64,000 nucleotides of DNA from Pseudomonas wenzhouensis (GCF_021029445.1 NZ_CP072610.1:2976001-3040000); one strand, 5' to 3'; numbered from the stretch's first letter, positions 17,841-28,470 are shown. The notes: generated by a model from the sequence alone, not told the origin. Numbers and translations: made by a program.

Positions 17841-18443
17841 TTAACGCCCGACGCCGATCAGGCTGCGTGCATAGTCGTGCAGGGGTGGGCCGATCAGATC
17901 CTGCGGCTGGGCATCGTAAAACGTCAGGAATCCGCCACGGCTGCGGATCCGTGCGGTGTCCACCAGAAAGCGGGTATTGGTTTCGATCAGCATCAACTGA
18001 ATCGATGCCCGGTCGGTACCGAGACGATCCACAGCCTCCTGATCCTCCCATTCTTCCAGGGTGCCGATACGGTCGTCACTGTAGGCAAAGCGCGCATACA
18101 GCAGGTAATGCGCGCCAGCGCTGCGTGCTTCAGCCATGGCTTCATCCAGCCCTGACGGCTGACGTGCGCGGCGTACCAGCGGGAAGTATTCGACGAAGCC
18201 CTTGAAGGCCTCTTCGGCCACCACATTGGGGCGCGGATAACCGTGACCAGGCGGCACGAAATGGCCCTGGGCGATGTAGATGAAAGAGTCCTGCTGCAGA
18301 CGCCGCGACGCCATGCGCTCGGTGCGGCCATGGTCGAGCACACCGGCATCGCGCAGATGATATTCGGCGCCGCTGGCCAGATCACTGACCTTCATGCAGC
18401 CAGCCAGCCCCAGCAGCGCCACCAGTAGAAGCAGGTTACGCAT
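17841..18443 (-). CDS. DUF4823 family lipoprotein
   Basis: Predicted lipoprotein of 200 residues. The lipobox LAGC places the lipidated Cys near residue 16 after a short hydrophobic signal (MRNLLLLVALLGLAGC). The mature part resembles the DUF4823 family of Pseudomonas. The start at 18443 is set by GAGGAGG at proper spacing and by the signal peptide; an open frame upstream to 18533 overlaps the radical SAM gene and was discarded. Function is unknown. The residue after the lipid Cys is Met, not Asp, so it should follow the Lol route to the outer membrane (inference). Confidence 0.8.
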   Translation of the reverse strand: MRNLLLLVALLGLAGCMKVSDLASGAEYHLRDAGVLDHGRTERMASRRLQQDSFIYIAQGHFVPPGHGYPRPNVVAEEAFKGFVEYFPLVRRARQPSGLDEAMAEARSAGAHYLLYARFAYSDDRIGTLEEWEDQEAVDRLGTDRASIQLMLIETNTRFLVDTARIRSRGGFLTFYDAQPQDLIGPPLHDYARSLIGVGR

Positions 18444-18514
18444 GAATCGATCCTCCTCGCCGGTGACGGAAATCCGGCGGACGAGAAGCAGATGCAGATT
18501 CTGCGCCAGCCAGG

Positions 18515-19409
18515 TCAAAGCCCACGCTGCCATTCCTGACGCAGGTTCGCCTGTTGCGGCCGCTCGATGGCACTGCGCACCTGAGCCAGAAGGCGTGCTT
18601 TATCACGCCCGAGGTTACCCTTGAGCACCAGATAATTGGAGGCATGGTCGCTGCGAAACACCGTTTGCTGCAGTTCGAGCCCCTGCAGCAGACGCTCGAC
18701 TTCAGTGAACAACTGCAGTGGCGTCAGCGGCTGGTAATCGGCGAACTGCTGGCGAAAACGTGCCTCACCCATGGGGAAACTGACCACCAGCGTAGACAGA
18801 TATTCGGGCTGAGCCTCGTTCATCAATCGTGCCGAATTATCCGCATGCTGAGCGCTGAGCGCCTGGCCGCCGAGCCCATTGAGAATCATCACCGAGCGGG
18901 TGATCCCGGCCTGACCGAGCTTGTCCAGAGCACTGAGGCTGGAATCGAAGGTTTCCCCCTTGTTGACCCGCGCCAGCACTTCATCGTCGCCCGACTCGCA
19001 GCCGACATAGGCCATTTTCAACCCGGCATCGGCCAGTTCCTTGAGCTCACCCACCGATTTTTTGCGCAGGTTGCGCGGCAGGCAGTAGCTGGAAACTCGA
19101 CGAACCTCGGGCATGTATTCGCGAATGGCTTGCAGAATCGTCAGCAGGCGCCGGGTCGGCAAGACCAGCGCATCACCATCGGCAAGAAAGACACGGTTGA
19201 CGATCAACTGCTCACCGGCGCGACGGATCTCCTCCAGCACGAGCGCCTCGTCGCGGGCGCGGAATTTCTTCTGCGGCGCGGTGTACATCTCATCAGAAGG
19301 TGCACTGGTTCCAGGAGCAACCGTTGGTAACCGGCAGAATCAGCGACTGTGCCTCGCTTGGCGGACGAAACACTGGCTCGATATAAGCAATGGGAAAGGT
19401 GGCGGGCAT
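18515..19409 (-). pseudogene. Radical SAM protein, interrupted by a +1 base in the cluster motif
   Basis: The gene begins at ATG 19409 (MPATFPIAYIEPVFRPP) and runs to TNGCSWNQCTF, where the next codon is TGA (19295-19293). Removing the single A at 19293 restores TGT GAG ATG, giving CTFCEMYTAPQKKFRARDE and a full protein of about 297 residues. The three cluster Cys (Cys31, Cys36 and the lost Cys39) would bind the 4Fe-4S cluster that cleaves S-adenosylmethionine. The rest (LADGDALVLPTRRL, GCESGDDEVL) is intact to the stop at 18515. A product started at the ATG 19288 would lack the cluster. Either a pseudogene or a sequencing error; the substrate is unknown. Confidence 0.78.
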
Positions 19410-19726
19410 GGCTAGGAACGCTCGGTTGATTGACGCAGCGGCAGTGTAGCCGTGCCAAACATGACTGCCGAGCCACTGAGCTTCAACACCTTGACCGCAT
19501 CGGTTTGCGCTGAGGCCTGGCGCAGCGAAGCCCTGCTTCAGCGCATTGATGCTGAAGATGGGCTAAAGCCCACTTGCTGGAGGTGGACCGAAACGTTCAT
19601 CAGCCTTAGCGTGGTGTTTCAGAAGTACCACTCATATTTTTCGGCCTAACGCCTCGGCTGCACGGCCGACGCGTGCGCTATCGTCATGCCGGCCACGGCG
19701 TAGTGTAGCGGCCGACATGTCTGGCA
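19410..19726. other. Intergenic gap, no gene recognised
   Basis: A 317-base gap between the radical SAM gene and the TetR gene. It contains short direct and inverted pieces (GGGCTAAAGCCC near 19560) but no family I can name and no credible coding sequence. Confidence 0.4.
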
Positions 19727-20350
19727 TCAGGCGTCGCGCTTGCGCTTGTTACCCATGCGCACGCCGATGTCCATGAGAAACTGGAAGAAGCCTTCCTGAT
19801 CCTCGAGCACATTGCTCCAGAACGGCGAGTGATACAGCGCCACGGCGCCATGCACCAGCGCCCAGGCGGCGCAATAGTGGAAGTACGGAGGCACATCTTC
19901 CAGCTTGCCTTCAGCGATACGGCCCTTGATCAGCTGGGTCAGGCGCTCGAAGTTGGAGGCACGGATCTTGTGCAGTTGCTCGACCAGTTCCGGCACCTGA
20001 TTACCCTTGACCACCTTCTCTTCCAGGCGGTCGAACAGGCGATAACGCTGCGGATCGCGCATGCGGAATTCGAAGTACGCACGCGACAGCGCTTCCTTGT
20101 CCCGATCCACGTCGGCCGAATGCAGCAGCTCGTTGAGATCGCGCTCGTAGTCGAGCATCAGGCGCAGGTAAATCTCCGCCTTGGACTTGAAGTGCTTGTA
20201 GATAGTGCCTTTGCCGATACCGACCGCATCAGCGATCATCTCGACGGTCACACTGTCTTCTCCCTGCTCGAGGAAGAGTTTCAGCGCGGTATCGAGAATT
20301 TCTTGCTCGCGGCGACGGAATTCGCGGACCTTACGGGGTTCTTTCTGCAT
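19727..20350 (-). CDS. TetR/AcrR-family transcriptional regulator
   Basis: DNA-binding regulator of 207 residues. The N-terminal helix-turn-helix lies at about 27-60 (SVTVEMIADAVGIGKGTIYKHFKSKAEIY). The C-terminal ligand domain is typical in length. It is divergently transcribed from the class V aminotransferase, with 75 bases between the start codons, so it may regulate itself and that gene. By position it corresponds to the TetR gene before rgsA and tatD in P. aeruginosa as I recall the map. The ligand is unknown. Confidence 0.9.
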   Translation of the reverse strand: MQKEPRKVREFRRREQEILDTALKLFLEQGEDSVTVEMIADAVGIGKGTIYKHFKSKAEIYLRLMLDYERDLNELLHSADVDRDKEALSRAYFEFRMRDPQRYRLFDRLEEKVVKGNQVPELVEQLHKIRASNFERLTQLIKGRIAEGKLEDVPPYFHYCAAWALVHGAVALYHSPFWSNVLEDQEGFFQFLMDIGVRMGNKRKRDA

Positions 20351-20425
20351 AAAGGGACTACGGGGTCAAAAATCGAAGCCGACTATTATGCCCAAATGCG
20401 GCCAAATTGCACGGATCATCCGACC

Positions 20426-21559
20426 ATGTACGTGTTTCATGATGAGTTTCCCCAGGAAAACGGACTGCGCTACCTGAACCACGCAGCGGTCGCTCCCTGG
20501 CCAAAACGCAGTGCTGAAGCGGTGCGGAGGTTCTCCGAGGTGAACGTGAGCAGTGGCGCACGTGACTATTCGGACTGGCTGAAACTGGAGCGCTGCCTGC
20601 GCGAACGCCTGACGCGCCTGATGAACGCACCCAGCACCGGCGATATCGCACTGGTCAAGAATACATCCGAAGCACTGTCCTTCGTGGCCTTCGGCCTGGA
20701 CTGGCGAGCCGGCGACCAGGTGATCATCAGCGATGAGGAATTTCCGTCCAACCGCATCGTCTGGCTGGCACTGGCGGCCCAGGGTGTGGAGGTGGTCGAA
20801 GTCAGCCTCAAGGGCGATGACCCGGAGGCTGCTCTGCTCGCCGCCTTCACCCCGCGAACACGCCTGCTGTCGATCAGCGCCGTGCAGTTCGCCAGCGGCC
20901 TGCGCCTGGATCTGCCGCGTCTCGGCCGCGGTTGCCGCCAGCATGGCGTGCTGTTCTGCATCGATGCCATCCAGCAACTGGGCGCCCTGCCCTTCGATGT
21001 CCAGGCCTATGACTGCGACTTCGCCATGGCCGACGGCCACAAGTGGATGCTCGGCCCGGAAGGGCTGGGCGTATTCTATTGCCGCAGTGCGGTACGCGAT
21101 CAGCTGAAACTGCATGAGTATGGCTGGCACATGCTCGAGCACGCCGGCGATTACACCCGTCGGGACTGGCAACCGGCCCGCAGTGCGCGGCGCTTCGAAT
21201 GCGGCAGCCCGAACATGCTCGGCGCTTTCGCCCTGGAGGCGAGTTTGTCGTTGCTCGAAGACGTGGGTATGGAGCGGGTCGGCGCCTTGCTGGAGGAACG
21301 GATTCAGCGCCTCGACGACGGCATTCGCGCATTACCCGGTGCGGTGATTCATAGCCCGCTCGACCCGGCGCGCCGTGCCGGCATCCTCAACTTCAGCCTG
21401 GCAGGCTGGGACAACGCTGCGCTGTATCAACGTCTGCGCGAGGAACAGGTGATCTGCGTGCAACGCGGACCAGGCGTGCGCCTGTCACCACATTTTTACA
21501 CCCGCGAGCAGGTGATCGAGGAAACGCTGAGCCTGCTAACCCAGCTGGCAAAAGGGTGA
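20426..21559 (+). CDS. Class V aminotransferase (PLP-dependent)
   Basis: Cytoplasmic PLP enzyme of the aminotransferase class V/cysteine-desulfurase fold, 377 residues. The motif MADGHKWMLGPEGLGVFY gives the Schiff-base Lys206; CIDAIQQLGALPFDV holds the Asp that contacts the cofactor ring nitrogen; VKNTSEALS lies in the cofactor phosphate region. There is no active-site Cys loop typical of sulfur-transferring desulfurases, so aminotransfer or a lyase-type reaction is more likely; the substrate is unknown. The start MYVFHDEFPQ fits the family. The ribosome binding site is weak, and an in-frame ATG at 20396 would add ten residues. Confidence 0.85.
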   Translation: MYVFHDEFPQENGLRYLNHAAVAPWPKRSAEAVRRFSEVNVSSGARDYSDWLKLERCLRERLTRLMNAPSTGDIALVKNTSEALSFVAFGLDWRAGDQVIISDEEFPSNRIVWLALAAQGVEVVEVSLKGDDPEAALLAAFTPRTRLLSISAVQFASGLRLDLPRLGRGCRQHGVLFCIDAIQQLGALPFDVQAYDCDFAMADGHKWMLGPEGLGVFYCRSAVRDQLKLHEYGWHMLEHAGDYTRRDWQPARSARRFECGSPNMLGAFALEASLSLLEDVGMERVGALLEERIQRLDDGIRALPGAVIHSPLDPARRAGILNFSLAGWDNAALYQRLREEQVICVQRGPGVRLSPHFYTREQVIEETLSLLTQLAKG

Positions 21560-21650
21560 GGACTCAGCAGCGTCCGCAGTATTCCAAATCCGTTTAAAAA
21601 ACTCAGGCTTTGGCCTGGACGCTCGCTGATCATGACCAATACTGGAACTT

Positions 21651-21770
21651 ACTGGTGTGCGGCATCTCCCCCCAAGTGCCCCGCCAGCCAAGGTACCGTG
21701 GACCGCGTACCTTGATTTACTCCTAATGGTCTTAACCCGGATTCATCCCCCAGAGTCCGGGTTTTTTTTG
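21651..21770 (+). ncRNA. rgsA: Probable small RNA RgsA
   Basis: A noncoding stretch ends in a strong intrinsic terminator (21734-21770) and is preceded by CCAATACT (21637-21644), close to the sigma-S -10 form CTATACT. A start near 21651 would give an RNA of about 120 bases, the size I recall for RgsA. In P. aeruginosa rgsA lies just before the tatD-pilZ-holB-tmk cluster, as here. The sequence identity itself was not checked; position, promoter type, size and terminator are the basis. Confidence 0.65.
21734..21770 (+). terminator. Intrinsic terminator of the small RNA
   Basis: AACCCGGA and TCCGGGTT pair around a 14-base loop and are followed by eight T residues. It terminates the candidate RgsA RNA, and transcripts reading through from the aminotransferase gene. 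Confidence 0.9.
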
Positions 21771-21797
21771 CCTGGTCTGATGACAGAAGTGCGAACC

Positions 21798-21854
21798 GTA
21801 GCCCGGATGCAATCCGGGAAATGGTTACCGACGCCCCCGAACTACATCCGGGCC
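21798..21854. repeat. REP palindrome (GTAGCCCGGA family)
   Basis: GTAGCCCGGATGCAATCCGG is followed at 21840 by a partial inverted copy, ACTACATCCGGGCCA. It lies at the 3' end of tatD, in the gap after the small RNA. Confidence 0.7.
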
Positions 21855-21865
21855 ACGCCATGCTT

Positions 21866-22648
21866 TCAGGCCACACCCGCCAGCGGGAACAGACGCTTGA
21901 AGTTGTTCGAGGTCTGCTCGGCCAGCGCTTCGTAACTCACCCCACGCAGCACCGCCAGGTATTCGGCCACTTCGCGCACGTATTGCGGCAGGTTGGGCTT
22001 GCCGCGATGCGGCACGGGCGCCAGGTAAGGCGAATCGGTTTCGACCAGCAGACGGTCAGCCGGCACCTGACGCGCCACGTCGCGCAACGCCTCGGCATTG
22101 CGGAAGGTGACGATGCCGGACAACGAGATATAGAAGCCGATATCCAGCGCGGCCTTGGCCATTTCCCAGTCTTCGGTGAAGCAATGCAGCACCCCGGCCT
22201 GCGGCAGCGCCGCTTCACGCAACAACGCCAGGGTGTCGGCGCGGGCCTCGCGGGTATGCACGATTACCGGCTTGCCGGTGATACGCGCCGCCTCCAGGTG
22301 CAGACGGAAAGAGGCCTGCTGCAGCGCAGCGGACTCCGGCTCGTAGTGGTAATCCAGACCGGTTTCACCAATGGCCACCACCTTCGGGTGCGCCAGCTCA
22401 CCGAGTAGCCAGTCCAGCGCAGGCTCGGCGCCTGGTTCCAGATCCAGTGGATGCACGCCTACCGAGCAATCTACATCCGCATAGCGCTCGGCCAGCCCCT
22501 TGACCGTGGCGGCGTTGTCGGCGCTGACACCGATGCACAGAAAATGGCCGACGCCAGCGGCGCGCGCCGCATCCAGGGCAGCATCCAGCGAGCCGCCATG
22601 GGCAGCGAGGTCGAGACGATCAAGGTGGCAATGGGAGTCGATCAGCAC
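21866..22648 (-). CDS. TatD-family metal-dependent deoxyribonuclease
   Basis: Cytoplasmic TIM-barrel metallohydrolase of 260 residues, of the TatD (YcfH-like) family that degrades DNA ends or removes D-aminoacyl groups. Metal ligands are visible: His6 and His8 in DSHCH, the Glu of GETGLDYHYEP, His in VIVHTRE, His in VLHCFTE, and Asp in ETDSPYLAP. I placed the start at the GTG at 22648 (V-LIDSHCHLDRL), because the family begins directly at this motif; the longer upstream open frame has no similarity. It is the last gene of the minus-strand fab-to-tatD run, after pilZ, as in P. aeruginosa. Confidence 0.9.
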   Translation of the reverse strand: MLIDSHCHLDRLDLAAHGGSLDAALDAARAAGVGHFLCIGVSADNAATVKGLAERYADVDCSVGVHPLDLEPGAEPALDWLLGELAHPKVVAIGETGLDYHYEPESAALQQASFRLHLEAARITGKPVIVHTREARADTLALLREAALPQAGVLHCFTEDWEMAKAALDIGFYISLSGIVTFRNAEALRDVARQVPADRLLVETDSPYLAPVPHRGKPNLPQYVREVAEYLAVLRGVSYEALAEQTSNNFKRLFPLAGVA

Positions 22649-22761
22649 AGCGGGAGAACTCGGGCAAAGGGAAAGCCCGAATTGTAATCGAAAGCGGCCG
22701 ATGCCTGGACGCTCTGGGGACGATACTACGGCCGCGAAGGCGGTAAGCTCGCGGCCAGCAG

Positions 22762-23118
22762 TTACATGGTGTGAGTCGGGCGGTCGGACTTCAGCGCGCC
22801 AGCGAGGTAGGTTTCGATCTTGTTGCGCGCGGTGTTGTCGCCGTCGTTGAACTGCACGCCGACACCGGCAGCGCGGTTGCCCTGGGCACCTTTCGGGGTG
22901 ATCCACACCACCTTGCCGGCCACCGGGATTTTCTCCGGCTCATCCATCAGGTTGAGCAACATGAACACTTCGTCACCGAGCTTGTAGCTCTTGTTGGTGG
23001 GAATGAAGAGCCCGCCGTTCTTGATGAAAGGCATGTAGGCCGCGTACAGCACGGACTTGTCCTTGATGGTCAGGGACAGAATTCCGTTACGGGGCCCCAG
23101 ATTGGGTGGCAAGCTCAT
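22762..23118 (-). CDS. pilZ: Type IV pilus control protein PilZ
   Basis: Founding member of the PilZ domain family, needed for type IV pilus assembly through PilB and FimX. The product is 118 residues and looks almost identical to the P. aeruginosa protein as I know it (MSLPPNLGPRNGILSLTIKD, PTHTM at the C-terminus). It lacks the RxxxR and DxSxxG residues that bind c-di-GMP, which agrees with reports that PilZ itself does not bind it. The ATG at 23118 is chosen over 23124 because AGGAAT lies at the right distance and the family starts MSLPP. Between holB and tatD. Confidence 0.96.
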   Translation of the reverse strand: MSLPPNLGPRNGILSLTIKDKSVLYAAYMPFIKNGGLFIPTNKSYKLGDEVFMLLNLMDEPEKIPVAGKVVWITPKGAQGNRAAGVGVQFNDGDNTARNKIETYLAGALKSDRPTHTM

Positions 23119-23243
23119 CAGCACATTCCTAGCATTTATTGCTTAATGGCTGATTCTAGGGCTTGTTCATGCTCATGCGCAAACCACCGAGCGGCATGCA
23201 ACCAGCAGAATGTGACGCCCTGCCGAATCCGCCACCCTGGCGC

Positions 23244-24870
<1,627 letters not shown>

Positions 24871-25926
24871 TTATTCGGTTTCGGCCGCCGCACGGGGCGC
24901 GGGGCTGGAGCGGTAGTCGGCGCGACGCTTGAGCTGGTATTCGCGCACCGCGCGGTTGTGCTCGGCCAGGGTGTTGGAGAACACATGGCTGCCGTCGCCG
25001 CGCGCGACAAAATACAGGGTGGTGCCATCGCGCGGGTTGAGCGCGGCGTGAATCGCCTCACGGCCGACCATGGCGATCGGCGTTGGCGGCATCCCGTCGA
25101 TGGTGTAGGTGTTATAGGGCGTTGGCGTGCGCAGATCGGCGCGGGTGATACGGCCGTTATAGCGCTCGCCCATGCCGTAGATGACAGTGGGGTCGGTCTG
25201 CAGACGCATGCCGATGCGCAGGCGACGCACGAACACCCCGGCGATCTCGCCGCGCTCCTCGGGCACGCCGGTTTCCTTCTCGATCATCGAGGCCATGATC
25301 AGCGCGTCATAGGGCTCGCGATAGGGCAAGCCTTCGGCGCGCTGCTGCCACTCTTCGGCGAGCACCGCCTCAAGACGCGCATTGGCCTGTTTGAGCAGGT
25401 CTTCGTCGCTCATGCCGCGCACGTAGCGATAGGTATCGGGAAAGAAGCGCCCTTCCGGATTCTGCCCAGCCAAGCCCAGGCGCTCCATCAACTGGGCATC
25501 GGTCAAGTCGGCTAGACGCTGCTCCAGGCGTTCCTGACGCCCCAGAGCCGCACGCACCTGACGAAAGTTCCAGCCCTCGACCAGGGTCAGGCTGTACTGC
25601 ACCACTTCGCCGCGCTGCCACAAGCCGAGCATGTCGCGCGCGCTGTGCTCGGGCAGCAGGCGATATTCGCCGCTGTGCATGGCCGGCGCACGCAGGTTGA
25701 AACGCCAATACAGACGCAGCCAGAAGGCGTTGTCGATCACCCCCTCGGCTTCCAGACGATTGAGCAGGCCGCTCGGGGTGGCGCCGGACGGCACTTCCAG
25801 GAGCATTTCTTCAGTCAGATGCAGAGGCTGTTCCAGCGCTCTCTGTTGCTGCCAGGCGGCCCCCACGACTAGCAGGGCAGCCAATAGCACGCCGCACTCG
25901 AGCAGCACCAAGATCTTGCGTAGCAC
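24871..25926 (-). CDS. mltG: Endolytic murein transglycosylase MltG
   Basis: Inner-membrane-anchored lytic transglycosylase that cuts nascent peptidoglycan glycan chains and releases new ends. The product is 351 residues with one membrane segment (about 5-25) and a periplasmic YceG-like domain. The catalytic Glu is Glu218, in SMIEKETG. Motifs EGRFFPDTY and TPYNTY are typical. It sits between pabC and tmk as in most gammaproteobacteria, 3 bases after pabC. Confidence 0.96.
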   Translation of the reverse strand: MLRKILVLLECGVLLAALLVVGAAWQQQRALEQPLHLTEEMLLEVPSGATPSGLLNRLEAEGVIDNAFWLRLYWRFNLRAPAMHSGEYRLLPEHSARDMLGLWQRGEVVQYSLTLVEGWNFRQVRAALGRQERLEQRLADLTDAQLMERLGLAGQNPEGRFFPDTYRYVRGMSDEDLLKQANARLEAVLAEEWQQRAEGLPYREPYDALIMASMIEKETGVPEERGEIAGVFVRRLRIGMRLQTDPTVIYGMGERYNGRITRADLRTPTPYNTYTIDGMPPTPIAMVGREAIHAALNPRDGTTLYFVARGDGSHVFSNTLAEHNRAVREYQLKRRADYRSSPAPRAAAETE

Positions 25927-25929
25927 CAG

Positions 25930-26745
25930 TTATTTACTCAGTAGGTCGCAGACGATGGCCTGCAGTTTACGGGTGAGCGGCCCGACCGACCAGTGTCGCT
26001 CTTGCAGCGCCCGCACAGGCCAGATGCCGTAAAGGCTGTTGCAGAGAAAGACTTCGTCGGCACTCAGCAGTTCGTCGAAGGAAACATCACGTAACTCGAT
26101 GGCCAGCCCGAGCATCTGCGCCTGCTGCAGAATTTCGGCACGCATCACCCCGGCCACGCCACAGCGCGACAGATCGGCCGTGACCAGCCCGCCTTCGATG
26201 ACCAGGAACAGGTTGCTGTACACGCCCTCGATGACCCGGCCGTGGCTGTCGCGCATCAACCCTTCGGCACACTCGACGTCCTGCCATTCGGCACGCGCCA
26301 ATACCTGCTCCAGGCGGTTGAGGTGCTTGAGCCCGGCCAGCAAGGGCTGCTCGGCCAGACGCGTCACACAGGGAAAAAGCCGCACACCCTGCTCGGCATG
26401 CGCAGCAGGATACAGCGGCAACGGTGCCGCCTGCAGGATGCGCAGCGGCTGGCAGGGCTGCGGCGGCGCATAGCCGCGCTGGCCCTCACCGCGGGTGACG
26501 ATCAGCTTGGCCACGCCCTCGCCCAGTTGCCCGGCAAAGGCCTGCAACTCGCTTTCCATCAACACCAGATCGAGAGGCATGGACAGGCGCCGACAGCCCT
26601 CGGCCAGGCGCGCCATATGCCGCGCCAGCAAGGGGATGCGCCCGCCATGCACGGCGATGGTCTCGAACAGACCATCACCGTAAGCCAGGCCACGGTCGCG
26701 AACCGACAACTGCTCGCCGGGCGCGCCGTTGACCCAGCTCAGCAT
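25930..26745 (-). CDS. pabC: Aminodeoxychorismate lyase
   Basis: PLP fold-type IV enzyme that releases pyruvate from 4-amino-4-deoxychorismate to give p-aminobenzoate for folate. The product is 271 residues. The Schiff-base lysine is Lys140 in GLKHLNRLEQ; LIVTRGEGQRGYAPP lies at the cofactor site; DSHGRVIEGVYSNLF is the family signature. Its ATG overlaps the fabF stop by one base (TGATG), so translation is coupled. Confidence 0.95.
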   Translation of the reverse strand: MLSWVNGAPGEQLSVRDRGLAYGDGLFETIAVHGGRIPLLARHMARLAEGCRRLSMPLDLVLMESELQAFAGQLGEGVAKLIVTRGEGQRGYAPPQPCQPLRILQAAPLPLYPAAHAEQGVRLFPCVTRLAEQPLLAGLKHLNRLEQVLARAEWQDVECAEGLMRDSHGRVIEGVYSNLFLVIEGGLVTADLSRCGVAGVMRAEILQQAQMLGLAIELRDVSFDELLSADEVFLCNSLYGIWPVRALQERHWSVGPLTRKLQAIVCDLLSK

Positions 26746-27989
26746 CAGCCGTGATACCGACGGAACAGCAGCGAGCCGTTGGTACCGCCGAAGCCAAAGG
26801 AGTTCGACAGGGCGATCTCGATCGGCATGGCCTTGGCCTGATGCGGCACGAAGTCCAGATCGCAGCCTTCGTCCGGCTCGTCCAGGTTGATAGTCGGTGG
26901 TGCGACCTGATCGCGGATCGCCAGCACACTGAAGATCGCTTCCACGGCGCCTGCAGCACCCAGCAAGTGACCGGTCATCGACTTGGTCGAGCTGACCGAC
27001 AACTTGTAGGCGTGATCACCGAACACGCTTTTCACCGCAGCAACTTCAGCCTTGTCGCCCGCAGGCGTCGAGGTGCCATGCGCGTTGATGTACTGCACCT
27101 GATCGGCATTGATACCCGCATCACGCAGGGCGGCGGCCATGCAGCGCGCTGCGCCGGCGCCATCTTCGGGTGGCGAAGTCATGTGGAAGGCATCGCCGCT
27201 CATGCCGAAACCGATCAGCTCGGCATAGATGGTGGCGCCACGCGCCTTGGCGTGTTCCAGCTCTTCCAGCACCAGGGCGCCGGAGCCGTCGGACAGCACG
27301 AAGCCGTCACGGCCCTTGTCCCACGGACGGCTGGCCTTGGTCGGCTCGTCGTTGCGCGTCGACAACGCACGCGCCGCACCGAAACCTCCCATGCCCAGGC
27401 CGCAGGCCGCCATTTCGGCACCGCCGGCGACCATCACATCGGCCTCGCCATAGGCGATGTTGCGTGCAGCCATGCCAATACAGTGAGTGCCGGTGGTGCA
27501 AGCGGTGGCGATGGCGTAGTTCGGCCCCTGCAGACCCAGGTGGATCGACAGGAAACCGGAAATCATGTTGATGATCGAGCCCGGCACGAAGAACGGCGAA
27601 ATACGCCGCGGCCCCTGCTCATGCAGCGATTTGCAGTTGTTCTCGATATTGGTCAGGCCGCCGATGCCGGAGCCCATGGCCACACCGATCCGCTCACGGT
27701 TGGCGTCGGTGATGTCCAGCCCGGAATCACGCACCGCCTGGAAGCAGGCAGCGAGACCGTACTGGATGAACAGGTCGAGCTTGCGCGCCTCTTTCGCAGA
27801 GAGGTACTCCTCGACGTTGAAGCCCTTGAGCGACCCGCCAAAACGGGTGGAGTAGGCCGACAGGTCCATATGCTCGATCAGACCGATGCCACTGCGCCCG
27901 GCCAAAATGCCCTGCCAGCTGCTCGGCACATCGTTACCCAGCGGCGACAACATGCCCATACCGGTAACCACGACGCGTCTACGCGACAC
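26745..27989 (-). CDS. fabF: 3-oxoacyl-ACP synthase II
   Basis: Condensing enzyme of type II fatty-acid synthesis; it extends acyl-ACP with malonyl-ACP and is needed for temperature control of unsaturated fatty acids. The product is 414 residues. The catalytic Cys is Cys164 in ATACTTGTH; the two active-site His lie in [11 protein letters not shown] and [11 protein letters not shown]. It is separated from acpP by 244 bases that hold a terminator and palindromes, so acpP is probably transcribed much more than fabF. Confidence 0.97.
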   Translation of the reverse strand: MSRRRVVVTGMGMLSPLGNDVPSSWQGILAGRSGIGLIEHMDLSAYSTRFGGSLKGFNVEEYLSAKEARKLDLFIQYGLAACFQAVRDSGLDITDANRERIGVAMGSGIGGLTNIENNCKSLHEQGPRRISPFFVPGSIINMISGFLSIHLGLQGPNYAIATACTTGTHCIGMAARNIAYGEADVMVAGGAEMAACGLGMGGFGAARALSTRNDEPTKASRPWDKGRDGFVLSDGSGALVLEELEHAKARGATIYAELIGFGMSGDAFHMTSPPEDGAGAARCMAAALRDAGINADQVQYINAHGTSTPAGDKAEVAAVKSVFGDHAYKLSVSSTKSMTGHLLGAAGAVEAIFSVLAIRDQVAPPTINLDEPDEGCDLDFVPHQAKAMPIEIALSNSFGFGGTNGSLLFRRYHG

Positions 27990-28114
27990 AGCAATCTCCT
28001 CTTGTTCTACTCAGGCGCCACATGCGCCTTGCACGTAACGGACACGCCGCGAGAACCCCGAATGATGGAAGCCTTCGCGGCATGTCCGCCTCCCTCTTCC
28101 GGCGCTACGCGCCA

Positions 28115-28163
28115 CCTTCTCCCAGCGGGAGAAGGTCATCAGAAGTCGTCGCTGCGCGACTTC
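28115..28163. repeat. Two adjacent palindromes in the acpP-fabF gap
   Basis: CCTTCTCCC and GGGAGAAGG pair around AGC (28115-28135); GAAGTCG and CGACTTC pair at 28142-28163. They lie just downstream of the acpP terminator. They look like REP-type or mRNA-stabilising hairpins. Confidence 0.65.
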
Positions 28164-28173
28164 CACGCTAAAG

Positions 28174-28209
28174 AAAAGCCGCACGCCTGATTAGGGCAGT
28201 GCGGCTTTT
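28174..28209 (-). terminator. Terminator after acpP
   Basis: On the minus strand AAAAGCCGCAC and GTGCGGCTTTT form an 11-base stem around a 14-base loop, followed by CTTT. The stem is symmetric and could act in both directions. It lies 25 bases after the acpP stop. Confidence 0.88.
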
Positions 28210-28233
28210 CTCGGTCAGAAAGCTGACGGTGAC

Positions 28234-28470
28234 TTATTGCGCGTGGGCAGTCACGTAGTCGATGGCTTCCTGAACGGTGGTGATCTTCTCGGCTTGCTCG
28301 TCCGGGATCTCGGTCTCGAATTCTTCCTCGAGAGCCATCACCAGCTCAACGGTGTCAAGAGAGTCGGCACCCAGGTCTTCAACGAAGGAAGCGCTGTTGG
28401 TCACTTCCTCTTCCTTGACGCCAAGTTGCTCGGCAACGATTTTCTTGACGCGTTCTTCGATGGTGCTCAT
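28234..28470 (-). CDS. acpP: Acyl carrier protein
   Basis: Carrier that holds growing acyl chains on a 4'-phosphopantetheine arm. The product is 78 residues, strongly acidic, with the DSL motif at Ser37 ([15 protein letters not shown]) as the prosthetic-group site. It lies between fabG and fabF as usual. The surrounding gaps (228 bases upstream, a terminator downstream) are consistent with its own strong promoter and high abundance. Confidence 0.98.
   Translation of the reverse strand: MSTIEERVKKIVAEQLGVKEEEVTNSASFVEDLGADSLDTVELVMALEEEFETEIPDEQAEKITTVQEAIDYVTAHAQ

Noticed and set aside
19286..19300. Selenocysteine or programmed frameshift at the TGA in the radical SAM motif
   Set aside because: A second TGA follows at once and the frame is also wrong, so Sec insertion cannot give the protein; a +1 slip would put Asp in place of the Cys. 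A one-base insertion is simpler.
19452..19649. Possible 65-residue gene between the radical SAM and TetR genes
   Set aside because: No similarity and no clear start signal; the region looks like intergenic remnants.
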